64,000 nt of DNA from Pirellulales bacterium (lineage in GTDB: Bacteria > Planctomycetota > Planctomycetia > Pirellulales > JAEUIK01), in the NCBI GenBank assembly GCA_019636335.1, contig JAHBXR010000016.1, forward strand, positions 1 through 64,000. The letters are read 5' to 3'. The notes below the pieces were generated by a model. It ran no database searches. It saw only the letters and a program-made list of their open reading frames with translations, and was not told the origin of the DNA. The position numbers and the translations under genes were made by a program. This document shows positions 29,775 to 38,588 of this stretch, in pieces (the stretch's first letter is position 1; each line of letters begins with the position of its first letter).

Positions 29775-30183
29775 ACAACTCTTCTCTTCTGGTTGGGTAA
29801 TGAAAGGCCCGTCATCGTGTGTTTCCTTCCTTTGGAACTCACGGAGGGTGTCAATAAGGCGGAAGCGAGCTTGATCCCACGCCGCCAGCGTTGGAATGCT
29901 AGCACCCGCTCGGGAATTCTAAACTTCGTACGGCCCCCGTTCAATCGAGGGCGGCGAATACTTTCGGGGGGTTTCCGCCCCGACATTCTAGTAGGTTGGC
30001 GGGCTTGGACTTGCAACAAGTGTGTCTGGTGGACTTTTTTCCGGGGCCGAATTTCGGCTGTCGGTTGAGGGGTGGAGAAACGGCCACTACAATGCCCCGC
30101 CAACCCCCTTAACGGCAAAGGCGGCAAACTCCCCGGCGCTGCCTCCGGACAAGCTCCTATCCCCCCTCAGCCCACGAGATCCC
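29775..30183. other. intergenic region before MFS gene
   Basis: About 410 bases between the divergent small gene and the MFS transporter. Several GC-rich stretches and a G-run (about 29965-29980) are present, but no gene or clear promoter was recognised. Confidence 0.4.
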
Positions 30184-31521
30184 ATGAGCACTGCGGAGAA
30201 TGCGCCCATCCGGCTAACCACGGTCCATTGGCTCATTCTCATCGTGGCGTCGATCGGCTTCGCCTTCGATATCTACGAGCTGCTCATGCTGCCGCTGATC
30301 GTGCGACCGGCGCTCGAGCAACTGCTCGATACGACGGTCGGATCGCCGGAATACCTGCTGTGGGCAAAGCTGTTGTTTTACGTGCCGGCCTTTGTCGGAG
30401 GTCTGTTGGGGCTCTTGGGTGGGTATTTAACGGACATACTGGGACGGCGCCGGGTCCTGACTTGGAGCATCCTGCTCTACGCTTTTTCCGCGATGGCCGC
30501 CGGTTTCAGCACGTCGGCGGGGATGCTGCTCTTTTTCCGCTCTACGACGTTCGCCGGCGTGTGCATCGAGTTCGTGGCGGCCGTGGCGTGGCTGGCGGAG
30601 TTGTTCCCGAACCCGCGACAGCGGGAAATGGTGCTGGGTTATACGCAGGCATTCTCTTCCGTGGGTGGCTTGTTGGTGGCATTTGCCTTCTTCATCGCGA
30701 CGACGTATGCCTCTTACTTACCGCCGATCTTCGGCGAGCACGAGGCTTGGCGCTACACCTTGATTTCTGGCGTCATACCGGCGCTGCCGCTGATGCTGAT
30801 CCGGCCCTTCTTGCCCGAGTCGCCGGCTTGGCGCGAAAAGAAAGAGCGCGGCACGTTGCGGCGCCCCAGCTTTGGCGAGCTGTTTCAGCCGGCGCTCCTC
30901 AAGGTCACGATCGTGACGACGATCCTTTTTGCTTGCAGCTATGGGGCAGCCTTTGGTGCGATCCAGCAGTTGCCGCAGATCGTGCCCGGCCTGCCGGGGG
31001 TCAGCGAGTTGCCGCGCCCGGCGCAAATGAAAACGGTCAGCCAGGTGCAGATGTTTCAGGAGGTGGGGGGGCTCGTGGGACGAGTGGTTTTGGCCTATCT
31101 GGCCGTGCAGATCGCCAGTCGTCGCCGGCTACTGCGACTCTTCCAGGTGCCGGGACTCATCCTGGTGCCGCTGGTATTTGTCTACGCCGCGGTCACCGAT
31201 CTCACGATGCTCAAGTTCGGTATCTTTCTCGTCGGGCTCGTCACCGTCGCTCAATTCAGCTTCTGGGGCAACTACCTGCCGCGCGTCTACCCGCTCCACT
31301 TGCGAGGCACGGGCGAAAGTTTTGCCGCGAACGTCGGCGGGCGAATTCTGGGAACTTCGGCAGCGCTGGTGACGATCCAACTGGCGGGCTTGATCGAAGG
31401 GCCGAATCGCGAGGCCTCGTTCGCCTACGCGGCGGCCGCCGTGGGTTTCTCGGTGTACCTGATCGGCTTCGTGGTGAGCTTCTTCCTCCCCGAGCCTGCC
31501 GACGAAAATTTGCCCGACTAA
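30184..31521 (+). CDS. MFS transporter (sugar/metabolite:H+ symporter-like)
   Basis: This 445-residue major facilitator has about twelve helices. The A-like motif GGYLTDILGRRRVLTWS lies between helices 2 and 3, and the central loop carries the PESPAWREKKERGTLRRPS motif typical of the SP/MHS branch. Late signature LHLRGTGESFAANVGGRILGT fits the metabolite:H+ symporters. The start at MSTAENAPIRLTTVHWLILI is the ATG in a plausible position; upstream in-frame sequence is not protein-like. The substrate cannot be inferred. Confidence 0.9.
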   Translation: MSTAENAPIRLTTVHWLILIVASIGFAFDIYELLMLPLIVRPALEQLLDTTVGSPEYLLWAKLLFYVPAFVGGLLGLLGGYLTDILGRRRVLTWSILLYAFSAMAAGFSTSAGMLLFFRSTTFAGVCIEFVAAVAWLAELFPNPRQREMVLGYTQAFSSVGGLLVAFAFFIATTYASYLPPIFGEHEAWRYTLISGVIPALPLMLIRPFLPESPAWREKKERGTLRRPSFGELFQPALLKVTIVTTILFACSYGAAFGAIQQLPQIVPGLPGVSELPRPAQMKTVSQVQMFQEVGGLVGRVVLAYLAVQIASRRRLLRLFQVPGLILVPLVFVYAAVTDLTMLKFGIFLVGLVTVAQFSFWGNYLPRVYPLHLRGTGESFAANVGGRILGTSAALVTIQLAGLIEGPNREASFAYAAAAVGFSVYLIGFVVSFFLPEPADENLPD

Positions 31522-31723
31522 TGCGGCGACTGTGCGACAGCATCACACAGTGGTCAGGGGACAGGGGACAAACTAGTGTCGAGGTTCGCGACGCGAGCAC
31601 TCTTCCCGCCCGCTCGTCTGGTCCAATACCAGTACGCAAGCTGGGTAAGCCGTGCCCTAAGCCGCTATTCCGCGACTTTTGCTAGCAAGCCAGTGACCGT
31701 AACGGTTTTTCGTCAAGGAACGA

Positions 31724-31751
31724 TTGTGGCCCGCCGAAACATTACTACAAT
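31724..31751 (+). promoter_or_regulatory. candidate sigma-70-type promoter for SLC13 gene
   Basis: TTGTGG (31724-31729) and TACAAT (31746-31751) are separated by 16 bases in an AT-rich patch 42 bases before the ATG of the SLC13-type gene. Match to consensus is partial, so this is a suggestion. Confidence 0.4.
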
Positions 31752-31793
31752 TGTCAACATTATAAGGTAGGCCACCCGCACAATTCTCTCCCC

Positions 31794-33560
31794 ATGACGC
31801 TCGAAGCCTGGTTCACCGTTGGGATTATCACCCTGGTGTTCCTATTACTGGCGTTCACCGCTTTGGCTCCCGACCTGGTGCTCATCGGGGGTGTTACGGT
31901 GCTCTTGGTGTCGGGCATTATCGAACCAGGGGCGGCTCTCTCTGGCCTGGCGAATGAAGGGGTCGTGGCCGTGGGGGCCTTGTTTATCGTCGGCGCCGGC
32001 GTGCGCGAGACTGGCGCCGTGAACTGGGTGGCTGACCGCTTGCTCGGCCGGCCCAAGACCGCGCAGACCGCCATCACGCGACTCATGGTCCCCGTCGCTG
32101 CCTTGAGCGCGTTCATGAACAACACGCCGCTCGTGGCGATGATGATCCCGGCGGTAAGCGAGTGGTCGAAGAAGTACCGTATCCCGGTCTCGAAGCTCAT
32201 GATCCCACTGAGCTACGCGGCAATCCTGGGGGGCACCTGCACGCTGATCGGCACGAGCACGAACCTGGTCGTAGCGGGCTTTGTCGAGAAATCGAATCTG
32301 CCGTCGTTGGGCATGTTCGATATCACCTGGGTAGGTCTCCCCGCCGCGATTGCCGGCATTGGTTTCATCCTGGTAACGCAGCGTTGGTTGCTACCCGACC
32401 GGCGCGGCGCGATCAGCAATCTCGACGATCCGCGCGAGTATACGGTCGAGATGCTCGTCGCGCCCGACAGCCCCTTGGCGGGCAAGACGATCGAGCAGGC
32501 GGGACTGCGCCATCTGGAAGGGGTGTTCCTGGCCGAGATCGACCGGGCCGGCTACATCCTGGCGGCCGTTTCGCCCCAGGAGCAATTGCGCGCGGGAGAC
32601 CGCCTCGTCTTCGTGGGGGTCATCGATTCGGTCGTCGATTTGCAGCGAATTCGTGGGCTTGTGCCGGCGACAGACCAGGTCTTCAAGCTCGATTCGCCCC
32701 GCTCCGCCCGCTGCCTGATCGAGGCGGTCGTCTCGAACACGTTTCCGCTGGCGGGCAAGACGATTCGCGACGGACGCTTTCGCTCGATCTACAACGCGGC
32801 CGTGATCGCCGTGGCGCGCAACGGCGAACGCCTGCGGATGAAGATCGGCGATATCGTCTTGCGGCCGGGAGACACGCTGCTGCTCGAGGCTCACCCTTCG
32901 TTCGCCGATCAGCAGAAGAACTCGCGCGATTTCTTTCTCGTCAGCCGGCTCGAAAACACGAACCCCTTGCGCCACGAGCGCGCGCTGCTCGCGCTGGGCA
33001 TCTTGCTGACGATGGTGGCCGTGGTGACGTTCGAGCTCACCAGCATGCTGCAGGCCGCGCTCGTGGCCGCGGGATTGATGATCGTGACGCGCTGTTGCAC
33101 GACGGCGCAAGCACGCCGCAGCATCGACTGGGAGGTGCTGCTGGCGATCGCGGCCTCGTTCGGGCTGAGTGGCGCGTTGGAAACCACCGGCGCTGCGAAA
33201 TCGATCGCCGAATCGATGATCAGCGTGGCGGGTGGAAATCCCTGGCTGACGCTGGCCGTGGTCTACGCGGCGACGCTGCTGGCGACCGAATTGATTACGA
33301 ACAACGCGGCCGCGGCCCTCATGTTTCCCCTGGCGCTCGCCACCGCCCAGGGCCTGCAGGTCAACCACATGCCCTTTACGATCGTCATCATGATGGCGGC
33401 CTCGGCCGGGTTCGCCACGCCCATCGGTTACCAGACGAACCTGATGGTCTATGGCCCGGGCGGGTACCGCTTCTCCGACTATATGAAGATCGGAGTGCCG
33501 CTCGACATCCTGATCGGGGTCGTCTCGGTGGTGCTCGCGCCGCTCTGCTTCCCCTTCTGA
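31794..33560 (+). CDS. SLC13/DASS family permease with TrkA-C (RCK_C) domains
   Basis: This 588-residue transporter belongs to the CitT/SLC13-like class common in marine and planctomycete genomes. Helices at the N-terminus include the substrate motif SAFMNNTPLVAMMIP and CTLIGTSTNLVVAG. A central cytoplasmic region of about residues 205-385 holds two TrkA-C-like domains (LAGKTIEQAGLRHLEGVFL and PLAGKTIRDGRFRSIYNAAV). The second helix bundle includes ELITNNAAAALMFPLAL and ASAGFATPIGYQTNLMVYGPGGYRF. Family members move sulfate, carboxylates or anions; the substrate is unknown here. Confidence 0.92.
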   Translation: MTLEAWFTVGIITLVFLLLAFTALAPDLVLIGGVTVLLVSGIIEPGAALSGLANEGVVAVGALFIVGAGVRETGAVNWVADRLLGRPKTAQTAITRLMVPVAALSAFMNNTPLVAMMIPAVSEWSKKYRIPVSKLMIPLSYAAILGGTCTLIGTSTNLVVAGFVEKSNLPSLGMFDITWVGLPAAIAGIGFILVTQRWLLPDRRGAISNLDDPREYTVEMLVAPDSPLAGKTIEQAGLRHLEGVFLAEIDRAGYILAAVSPQEQLRAGDRLVFVGVIDSVVDLQRIRGLVPATDQVFKLDSPRSARCLIEAVVSNTFPLAGKTIRDGRFRSIYNAAVIAVARNGERLRMKIGDIVLRPGDTLLLEAHPSFADQQKNSRDFFLVSRLENTNPLRHERALLALGILLTMVAVVTFELTSMLQAALVAAGLMIVTRCCTTAQARRSIDWEVLLAIAASFGLSGALETTGAAKSIAESMISVAGGNPWLTLAVVYAATLLATELITNNAAAALMFPLALATAQGLQVNHMPFTIVIMMAASAGFATPIGYQTNLMVYGPGGYRFSDYMKIGVPLDILIGVVSVVLAPLCFPF

Positions 33561-34037
33561 GACGGGGTGCTACCCAGCTTGCAAGTTTGACAGGATTCGG
33601 CCCAGGCGCAACCTGTCTGGAAGCATCCTTGCTGGCGAAGTGGGACGATTCGAGGGGAGTTTGCGGGCGTGTCCCCTTTCTTCGCGGGGCGGCACAGCTT
33701 GCGCGACCGGTGGAAGGCATCCATTTTGCGGCCGTTCATCGCCGGAAAACCCAATGGCGCCGATATTTGAGACGCCGGCCGATCTAGACGAAACGGGCTC
33801 GAATCAGTAGTCTCGACGTTTACTTCGCGCCGGGCAGCGCGTAGCAGATCTGGCGTCTTACCGCTGGAGTGTTTGTGGCGCATCGAAGTTGACTGGCGCG
33901 GCGCGCGGCCACACGGGTCGCCCGCACCATCGGCTCGATCTTCCACGACGTCAAGCTGACGTGTTCACTCACGAAGAGCCTACCGAACACCCCGCAAGCT
34001 GCTGCCGAATCTGCGTCACTCAACACTGGCGGACGGA
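33561..34037. other. intergenic region
   Basis: About 480 bases between the SLC13-type transporter and the RND/MMPL gene. No convincing gene or regulatory element was recognised; the short open frames here lack ribosome sites and family features. Confidence 0.4.
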
Positions 34038-36536
34038 ATGATGAAGAAGTCGTTTTACGATCGCTATGCCTTCGCCATTATCCTGGTGGCGATCTTTTTC
34101 TTTCCGTTCGCCGGCCTGGGCGCCCGGCGGGCCCTGATGACGAACCGCAACGACGTCAAGCAGTGGCTGCCCGACACCTATGAAGAGACGCAGATCTACT
34201 CCCGCTTTGAGAAGTATTTTCCGGGCGAAGAGTTCGTGCTGGTGAGTTGGGAAGGCTGCACGCTCAACGATCACCGCTTGCCCCTCTTGGCCCGCAAGCT
34301 GCTGCTTCCCGACGGCGCGAAGAACGACCCGAAGGCGCAGTCCCTGTTTGATGAGGTCGTCACCGGCCCCGATATCTTGAAGCAGATCACCGGCGAGCCG
34401 CTGAATCTCGACCCGCAGTTGGCGCTCGATCGACTCAAGGGGTCGCTGATCGGTCACGACGGACAGCAGACTTGCTTGCTCGTCACGTTGTCGGACGCGG
34501 GCAAGCGGAATCTGCGTCGCTCGATCGACTTGATCTACGCCACGGCAAGTCAGGAATGTGCGATCCCGGCCGACGACCTGCGCATGGGGGGTCCGCCGGT
34601 CGATAACGTGGCGATCGACAAGGCGGGCGAATCGACGCTGATCCGCCTGGCCGGCATGTCGGCCATCATCGGTCTGGCCGTCTCGTGGTGGTCGCTCAAG
34701 AGTTGGCGACTCGTCGCGATCGTAATGGCCACGGGAGTCTACACCATCTTCGCCAGCATGGCGGTGGTGTGGTACTCGGGCATTCCAATGAACGCCATTC
34801 TGCTGTCGATGCCATCGCTCGTGTACGTGGCGGCGGTATCGGGGGCGATTCACCTATCGAACTACTACCGCGACACCGTGGCCGAGGAAGGGCTCGCCGG
34901 CGCCCCCGCGCGAGCGGTGCATCACGCGATGCTTCCCTTGGGACTGGCCACCGTGACGACCTCGATCGGCCTCACGTCGCTTTTCTACAGCGAGTTGGTG
35001 CCGATTCAGTTGTTCGGCATCTTCTCGGCCATCGGCGTGGTGATCGGCTTCGTGCTGTTGATCTTCTTCCTGCCGGCCGCGTTGACCCTGTTCCCCATTC
35101 CCGAGAAGCGTCTCGAGACGGGGGAATTGGCCCCGCGCGAGCCTTCGGCAGCCGACCGCTTCTGGTGGAATGCCGGCCAGTGGATCCTGAATCGCAACGG
35201 TCGCGTGGCGCTGGCCTGCCTGGCGGTGATGGCTTTCTGTGCTCTGGGCCTGCCGCAGATCAAGACGTCGGTCCACATGATGCGGTTCTTCAAGGGGAAG
35301 GCTCCGATCCTGCGGGACTATGCCTGGTTGGAGAAGCATCTCGGCGAGTTGGTGCCGATGGAGATCGTGATCCGCGTCAACGAGGAGAAGTCGGGGTTGA
35401 ATTTCCTCGAATCGATGCGGCTCGTGAACCGCGTGCAGGAGCAAGTCAACGAAATTCCCGACGTCGGCAGCTCGCTATCGATGGCGACGTTCGCTCCGCC
35501 GATTCCGGAAAAAGAACCTCCCGTCAAAGGGGGCGGCATCGGCAATGTTCTTTTGCGTCGTATCGACAAGGACAAGATTCGTAATAAGAACCTGATGGAG
35601 CATATCGACGAATTTCTAGCGTCGGACTACCTGCGCCGCGACAAGGATACGAACGACCTGCTCTTCCGCATCAGTGCCCGTGTCGGCGCGCTGAAGGACG
35701 TGGACTACGCCCAGTTCATCGATGTCTTGAAAGGTGAAGTCGATCCCCTCATTGCCCAGGCGCGTGACGAAGCCGCCAAGGAAATGAAGATCGATCCGGC
35801 GGACGTGGGCCTGGAAGTGGTCTACACGGGGCTCGTGCCGATCGTCTACAAGGCGCAGAACTCGCTGCTCGACGGTTTGATCGTCGGCTTTATCACCGAC
35901 CTGATCGTGATCGTCATCGTCATGATGATCGCCGTGCGAAGCTTTTCGGCTGGCCTGTTGCTGGTGGTAACGAGCATCTTTCCCGCGGTGATCGTCTTTG
36001 GCACGATGGGCTGGATGGGCTGGCTCGTCGATGTCGGCACCGTGATGACGCCCGCCGTGGCGCTGGGCGTGACGGTCGACGACGTCGTTCATTACCTGCT
36101 CTGGTACAAGCGCGGCATCGCGCAGGGGCTGAGCCGCAAAGAGGCCGTGATGCTCGCCTACAAGGGGTGTGCACGAGCCATGTATCAAAGCTGGGGGGTG
36201 ATCGGTCTGGGGCTGTCGGTATTCGCCTTGAGCCCCTTTACGCCGACACAACGCTTCGGCCTGATGATGCTGACGTTGCTCACCGCCGCCTTGCCGGGCA
36301 ATCTGCTGTTGCTGCCGGCGCTGCTGGCCAGCCCGCTCGGACGCTTCTTCGGCAAGCCGCCAAAGCCGGGGACAGTACCCAGCGATCACCCTGGGGTGGA
36401 GTCGTACGGCGGGGACGTGGCTTCGCAGACCCCTGTAGAGCAGCCCGCCACCGTCACGCCGCACGCGAAGGATCGCGCCGCCGCCAATGGCAATGGTTCG
36501 ATTCTCAAGAAGGATCGTGCCCACCACATGCCGTGA
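34038..36536 (+). CDS. RND/MMPL superfamily transporter
   Basis: This 832-residue membrane protein has the MMPL/RND plan: a first helix (FAIILVAIFFFPFAGLGARRAL), a large extracytoplasmic loop (about 30-200), a helix cluster (about 205-350, with SMPSLVYVAAVSGAIHLSNYY), a second helix and loop (about 385-615), and a second cluster (about 620-775, with GTVMTPAVALGVTVDDVVHYLLWYK). It resembles export pumps of the patched-like branch for lipids or hopanoids. An alternate start lies at the next Met codon. The tail is soluble, Pro-rich and ends HHMP. The gene is followed by a strong terminator. Confidence 0.9.
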   Translation: MMKKSFYDRYAFAIILVAIFFFPFAGLGARRALMTNRNDVKQWLPDTYEETQIYSRFEKYFPGEEFVLVSWEGCTLNDHRLPLLARKLLLPDGAKNDPKAQSLFDEVVTGPDILKQITGEPLNLDPQLALDRLKGSLIGHDGQQTCLLVTLSDAGKRNLRRSIDLIYATASQECAIPADDLRMGGPPVDNVAIDKAGESTLIRLAGMSAIIGLAVSWWSLKSWRLVAIVMATGVYTIFASMAVVWYSGIPMNAILLSMPSLVYVAAVSGAIHLSNYYRDTVAEEGLAGAPARAVHHAMLPLGLATVTTSIGLTSLFYSELVPIQLFGIFSAIGVVIGFVLLIFFLPAALTLFPIPEKRLETGELAPREPSAADRFWWNAGQWILNRNGRVALACLAVMAFCALGLPQIKTSVHMMRFFKGKAPILRDYAWLEKHLGELVPMEIVIRVNEEKSGLNFLESMRLVNRVQEQVNEIPDVGSSLSMATFAPPIPEKEPPVKGGGIGNVLLRRIDKDKIRNKNLMEHIDEFLASDYLRRDKDTNDLLFRISARVGALKDVDYAQFIDVLKGEVDPLIAQARDEAAKEMKIDPADVGLEVVYTGLVPIVYKAQNSLLDGLIVGFITDLIVIVIVMMIAVRSFSAGLLLVVTSIFPAVIVFGTMGWMGWLVDVGTVMTPAVALGVTVDDVVHYLLWYKRGIAQGLSRKEAVMLAYKGCARAMYQSWGVIGLGLSVFALSPFTPTQRFGLMMLTLLTAALPGNLLLLPALLASPLGRFFGKPPKPGTVPSDHPGVESYGGDVASQTPVEQPATVTPHAKDRAAANGNGSILKKDRAHHMP

Positions 36537-36558
36537 TTCAAGACAACCGATGAAGGCC

Positions 36559-36604
36559 GGGGCGGGGAGTTATTTTCCAGGAAAGCGACTCCCCGCCCCT
36601 TTTT
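36559..36604 (+). terminator. strong intrinsic terminator after the MMPL gene
   Basis: GGGGCGGGGAGT (36559-36570) and ACTCCCCGCCCC (36588-36599) form a perfect 12-bp stem with a 17-nt loop, followed directly by five Ts (36600-36604). It lies 23 bases after the transporter stop and isolates it from the downstream glycerophosphodiesterase gene. Confidence 0.92.
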
Positions 36605-36634
36605 CTTGCGCGTCCACGAGGCAGACTGGTGGGC

Positions 36635-38224
36635 ATGAAAGAACGCCTACCGCATCTCGTGTTGGTCGTCGCGGCATCGGTTTATGGGATCGCCCCCCTG
36701 TCGTCGGCGCGAACCTTCGCTGCCGAGGCATCATCCGCGCCATCACGTTTCTTTCAACCAGTACAGCCGCCGCGTCCCTTCCAGGTGATGGTGCATCGCG
36801 GCATTGCCGAGGCAGCGCCGGAAAACACGCGCCCGGCGATCGAGATGGCCATCGAGGATGGCCTCGAATGGGTCGAGATCGACGTGCGGCTCACCGCCGA
36901 TGGACAGCACGTGCTGTTTCACGACGACCGGCTCGATGGCAAGACGAATGGCCGGGGGAGCGTGGCCGAAAAAACGCTCGCCGAGTTGCAATCGCTCGAT
37001 GCCGGTTCGTGGTTCGCGCCGCGCTATGCCGGCACGCGGCTGTTGTCTCTGCCCGAGGCGCTCGCCCTCGCCAAGGGACGCGTGAATTACTATCTCGACG
37101 CCAAGAGCTTTGATCCGGCGCGGCTGGTCAATGAGATCCGCAGTACGGGCATGGAAGAGCAGGTCGTCGTCTATGCCGCCTTAGAACAGCTTCGACGCGT
37201 GCGCAAAGCATCCGATGGCAAAGTCGCCACGATGTGCAAGTGGCGTCCTGGGAACGAGGTTGCCGCGCTCAAGGCGGGCATCGCGCCGGCGATCGTCGAG
37301 ATCGATGCCAACGAGGTGACGCCGGAGATCTGCCGACAGTTTCACGAGCAGAGGATTCAGGTGCAGGCCAAGGTGCTTGGCCCGTGGGATCGAGTGGCGG
37401 TCTGGTCGCGCATGCTCGACGCTGGCGTCGATTATCTGCAAACCGATCGCCCGGGCGAGATTCTCGCCCTGCACCTCGCACGACTGTACGGCGAGGGTCC
37501 GCGGCCGGTGCTGATGACGTGCCATCGCGGGGCGTCGCGCTACGCGCCGGAGAACACGCTGGCGGCGATCGAGCGCGCCATCGTGCTGGGGGCGGATTAC
37601 GTCGAGATCGACGTCCGCACGACGTCCGACGGCCGACAGTTCCTATTGCACGACAGCGCCCTCGACCGCACCACGAGTGGCCAAGGGGCCATTCGCGGCA
37701 CCGACTCCGCCACCGTCGCGCAGCTCGACGCCGGCAGTTGGTTCGGCAAACCGTATGCGGGGCAAAAAGTGCCCACGCTCGACGCCGTCCTGGAAGCGAG
37801 CGGCGGCAAGATCGGCATCTATTTCGACGCCAAGGAGATTACCCCCGAGGTACTCGTGACGTCGCTGCGCGCCCACGATCTCGTCGCGCGGACGATCGTC
37901 TTTCAAGGGCCAGGTTACTTGAACAAGGTGTGGCAGCTCGAGCCAGGCCTGAGGTTGCTGGCTCCGCTCGTCTCGAAGAATTCGCTCGAGCCGATGGCCA
38001 AGAAGCTGACGCCGCACGCTGTCGACGTCGGCTGGAAGGATCTCTCCGCCGAGTTGATCGAGCGCTGTCACACGCTCGGCATCAAGGTCTACGCCGACGC
38101 CCCGGACGAGGCGACCGTGGCTGATTACCTGCGGGCGATCGACTGGAAGATCGACCAGATCCAGACGGATCAGCCCCTGCGCTTGATGCGGGCGATGGAG
38201 TTGCGAGCAACTGCGACCAATTGA
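36635..38224 (+). CDS. exported glycerophosphodiester phosphodiesterase with two GDPD domains
   Basis: GDPD enzymes hydrolyse glycerophosphodiesters to glycerol-3-phosphate and an alcohol. This 529-residue protein has a signal peptide (LVLVVAASVYGIAPLSSARTFAAE) and two tandem GDPD domains. Domain 1 (about residues 50-290) has HRGIAEAAPENTRPAIEMAI, VEIDVRLTADG and HDDRLDGKTNG. Domain 2 (about 295-525) has HRGASRYAPENTLAAIERAI, VEIDVRTTSDG and HDSALDRTTSG. Both keep the His, Glu, Asp and second His of the active site. The ATG is two codons inside an in-frame GTG. The 3' end overlaps the antisense zinc-ribbon gene by 55 bp. Confidence 0.92.
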   Translation: MKERLPHLVLVVAASVYGIAPLSSARTFAAEASSAPSRFFQPVQPPRPFQVMVHRGIAEAAPENTRPAIEMAIEDGLEWVEIDVRLTADGQHVLFHDDRLDGKTNGRGSVAEKTLAELQSLDAGSWFAPRYAGTRLLSLPEALALAKGRVNYYLDAKSFDPARLVNEIRSTGMEEQVVVYAALEQLRRVRKASDGKVATMCKWRPGNEVAALKAGIAPAIVEIDANEVTPEICRQFHEQRIQVQAKVLGPWDRVAVWSRMLDAGVDYLQTDRPGEILALHLARLYGEGPRPVLMTCHRGASRYAPENTLAAIERAIVLGADYVEIDVRTTSDGRQFLLHDSALDRTTSGQGAIRGTDSATVAQLDAGSWFGKPYAGQKVPTLDAVLEASGGKIGIYFDAKEITPEVLVTSLRAHDLVARTIVFQGPGYLNKVWQLEPGLRLLAPLVSKNSLEPMAKKLTPHAVDVGWKDLSAELIERCHTLGIKVYADAPDEATVADYLRAIDWKIDQIQTDQPLRLMRAMELRATATN

Positions 38225-38421
38225 GTTCTCCCCCAACGATGGCCGCAGGCGAGACATTGCCACCGCGGATCGTTGCCGGTCCTCACGCAGCCTTCCAACA
38301 CGATCTGGCCCGCGTCGAGTTGGGCGATGAGCGTCTCCTCGAAGGCGGGAAGGCCGTAAAGGATCTTAGCAACCCGCGGTTCGCCGCATTTTACGCACGA
38401 TTCCGGTCGCTCTGACTTCAT
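38170..38421 (-). CDS. zinc-ribbon hypothetical protein
   Basis: This 83-residue protein has two CxxC-type pairs, CVKCGEPRVAKILYGLP near the start and CLACGHRW near residue 60, so it likely binds one zinc. The KCG...YGLP pattern occurs in a family of small unannotated bacterial proteins. AGGAG lies 7 bases upstream of the ATG. Its last 55 bases overlap the end of the convergent glycerophosphodiesterase gene. Confidence 0.72.
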   Translation of the reverse strand: MKSERPESCVKCGEPRVAKILYGLPAFEETLIAQLDAGQIVLEGCVRTGNDPRWQCLACGHRWGRTQLVAVARNSIARIKRRG

Positions 38422-38472
38422 GGCTTCGCTCCTGCGGTTCGCCGCGTCGCATGGGTGGAAGAATCATACACT

Positions 38473-38500
38473 TTGTACGTCGAGAAATGGTTCATATAGC
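38473..38500 (+). promoter_or_regulatory. candidate promoter for the protease gene
   Basis: TTGTAC (38473-38478) and TATAGC (38495-38500) lie 16 bases apart in an AT-rich patch, about 90 bases before the HtrA-like gene. Fit to sigma-70 boxes is partial. Confidence 0.4.
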
Positions 38501-38588
38501 TAGAGTTGGCAACCCACCCTAGAATGGCGGCCTGGGTAAAGGGCGTGGACTTTGCGACCGTTGATCGAGATCTATCAGAGGGTGGAAC

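Noticed and set aside
33820..34026. 68-codon minus-strand frame upstream of the MMPL gene
   Set aside because: No family, weak start context and no terminator or operon context.
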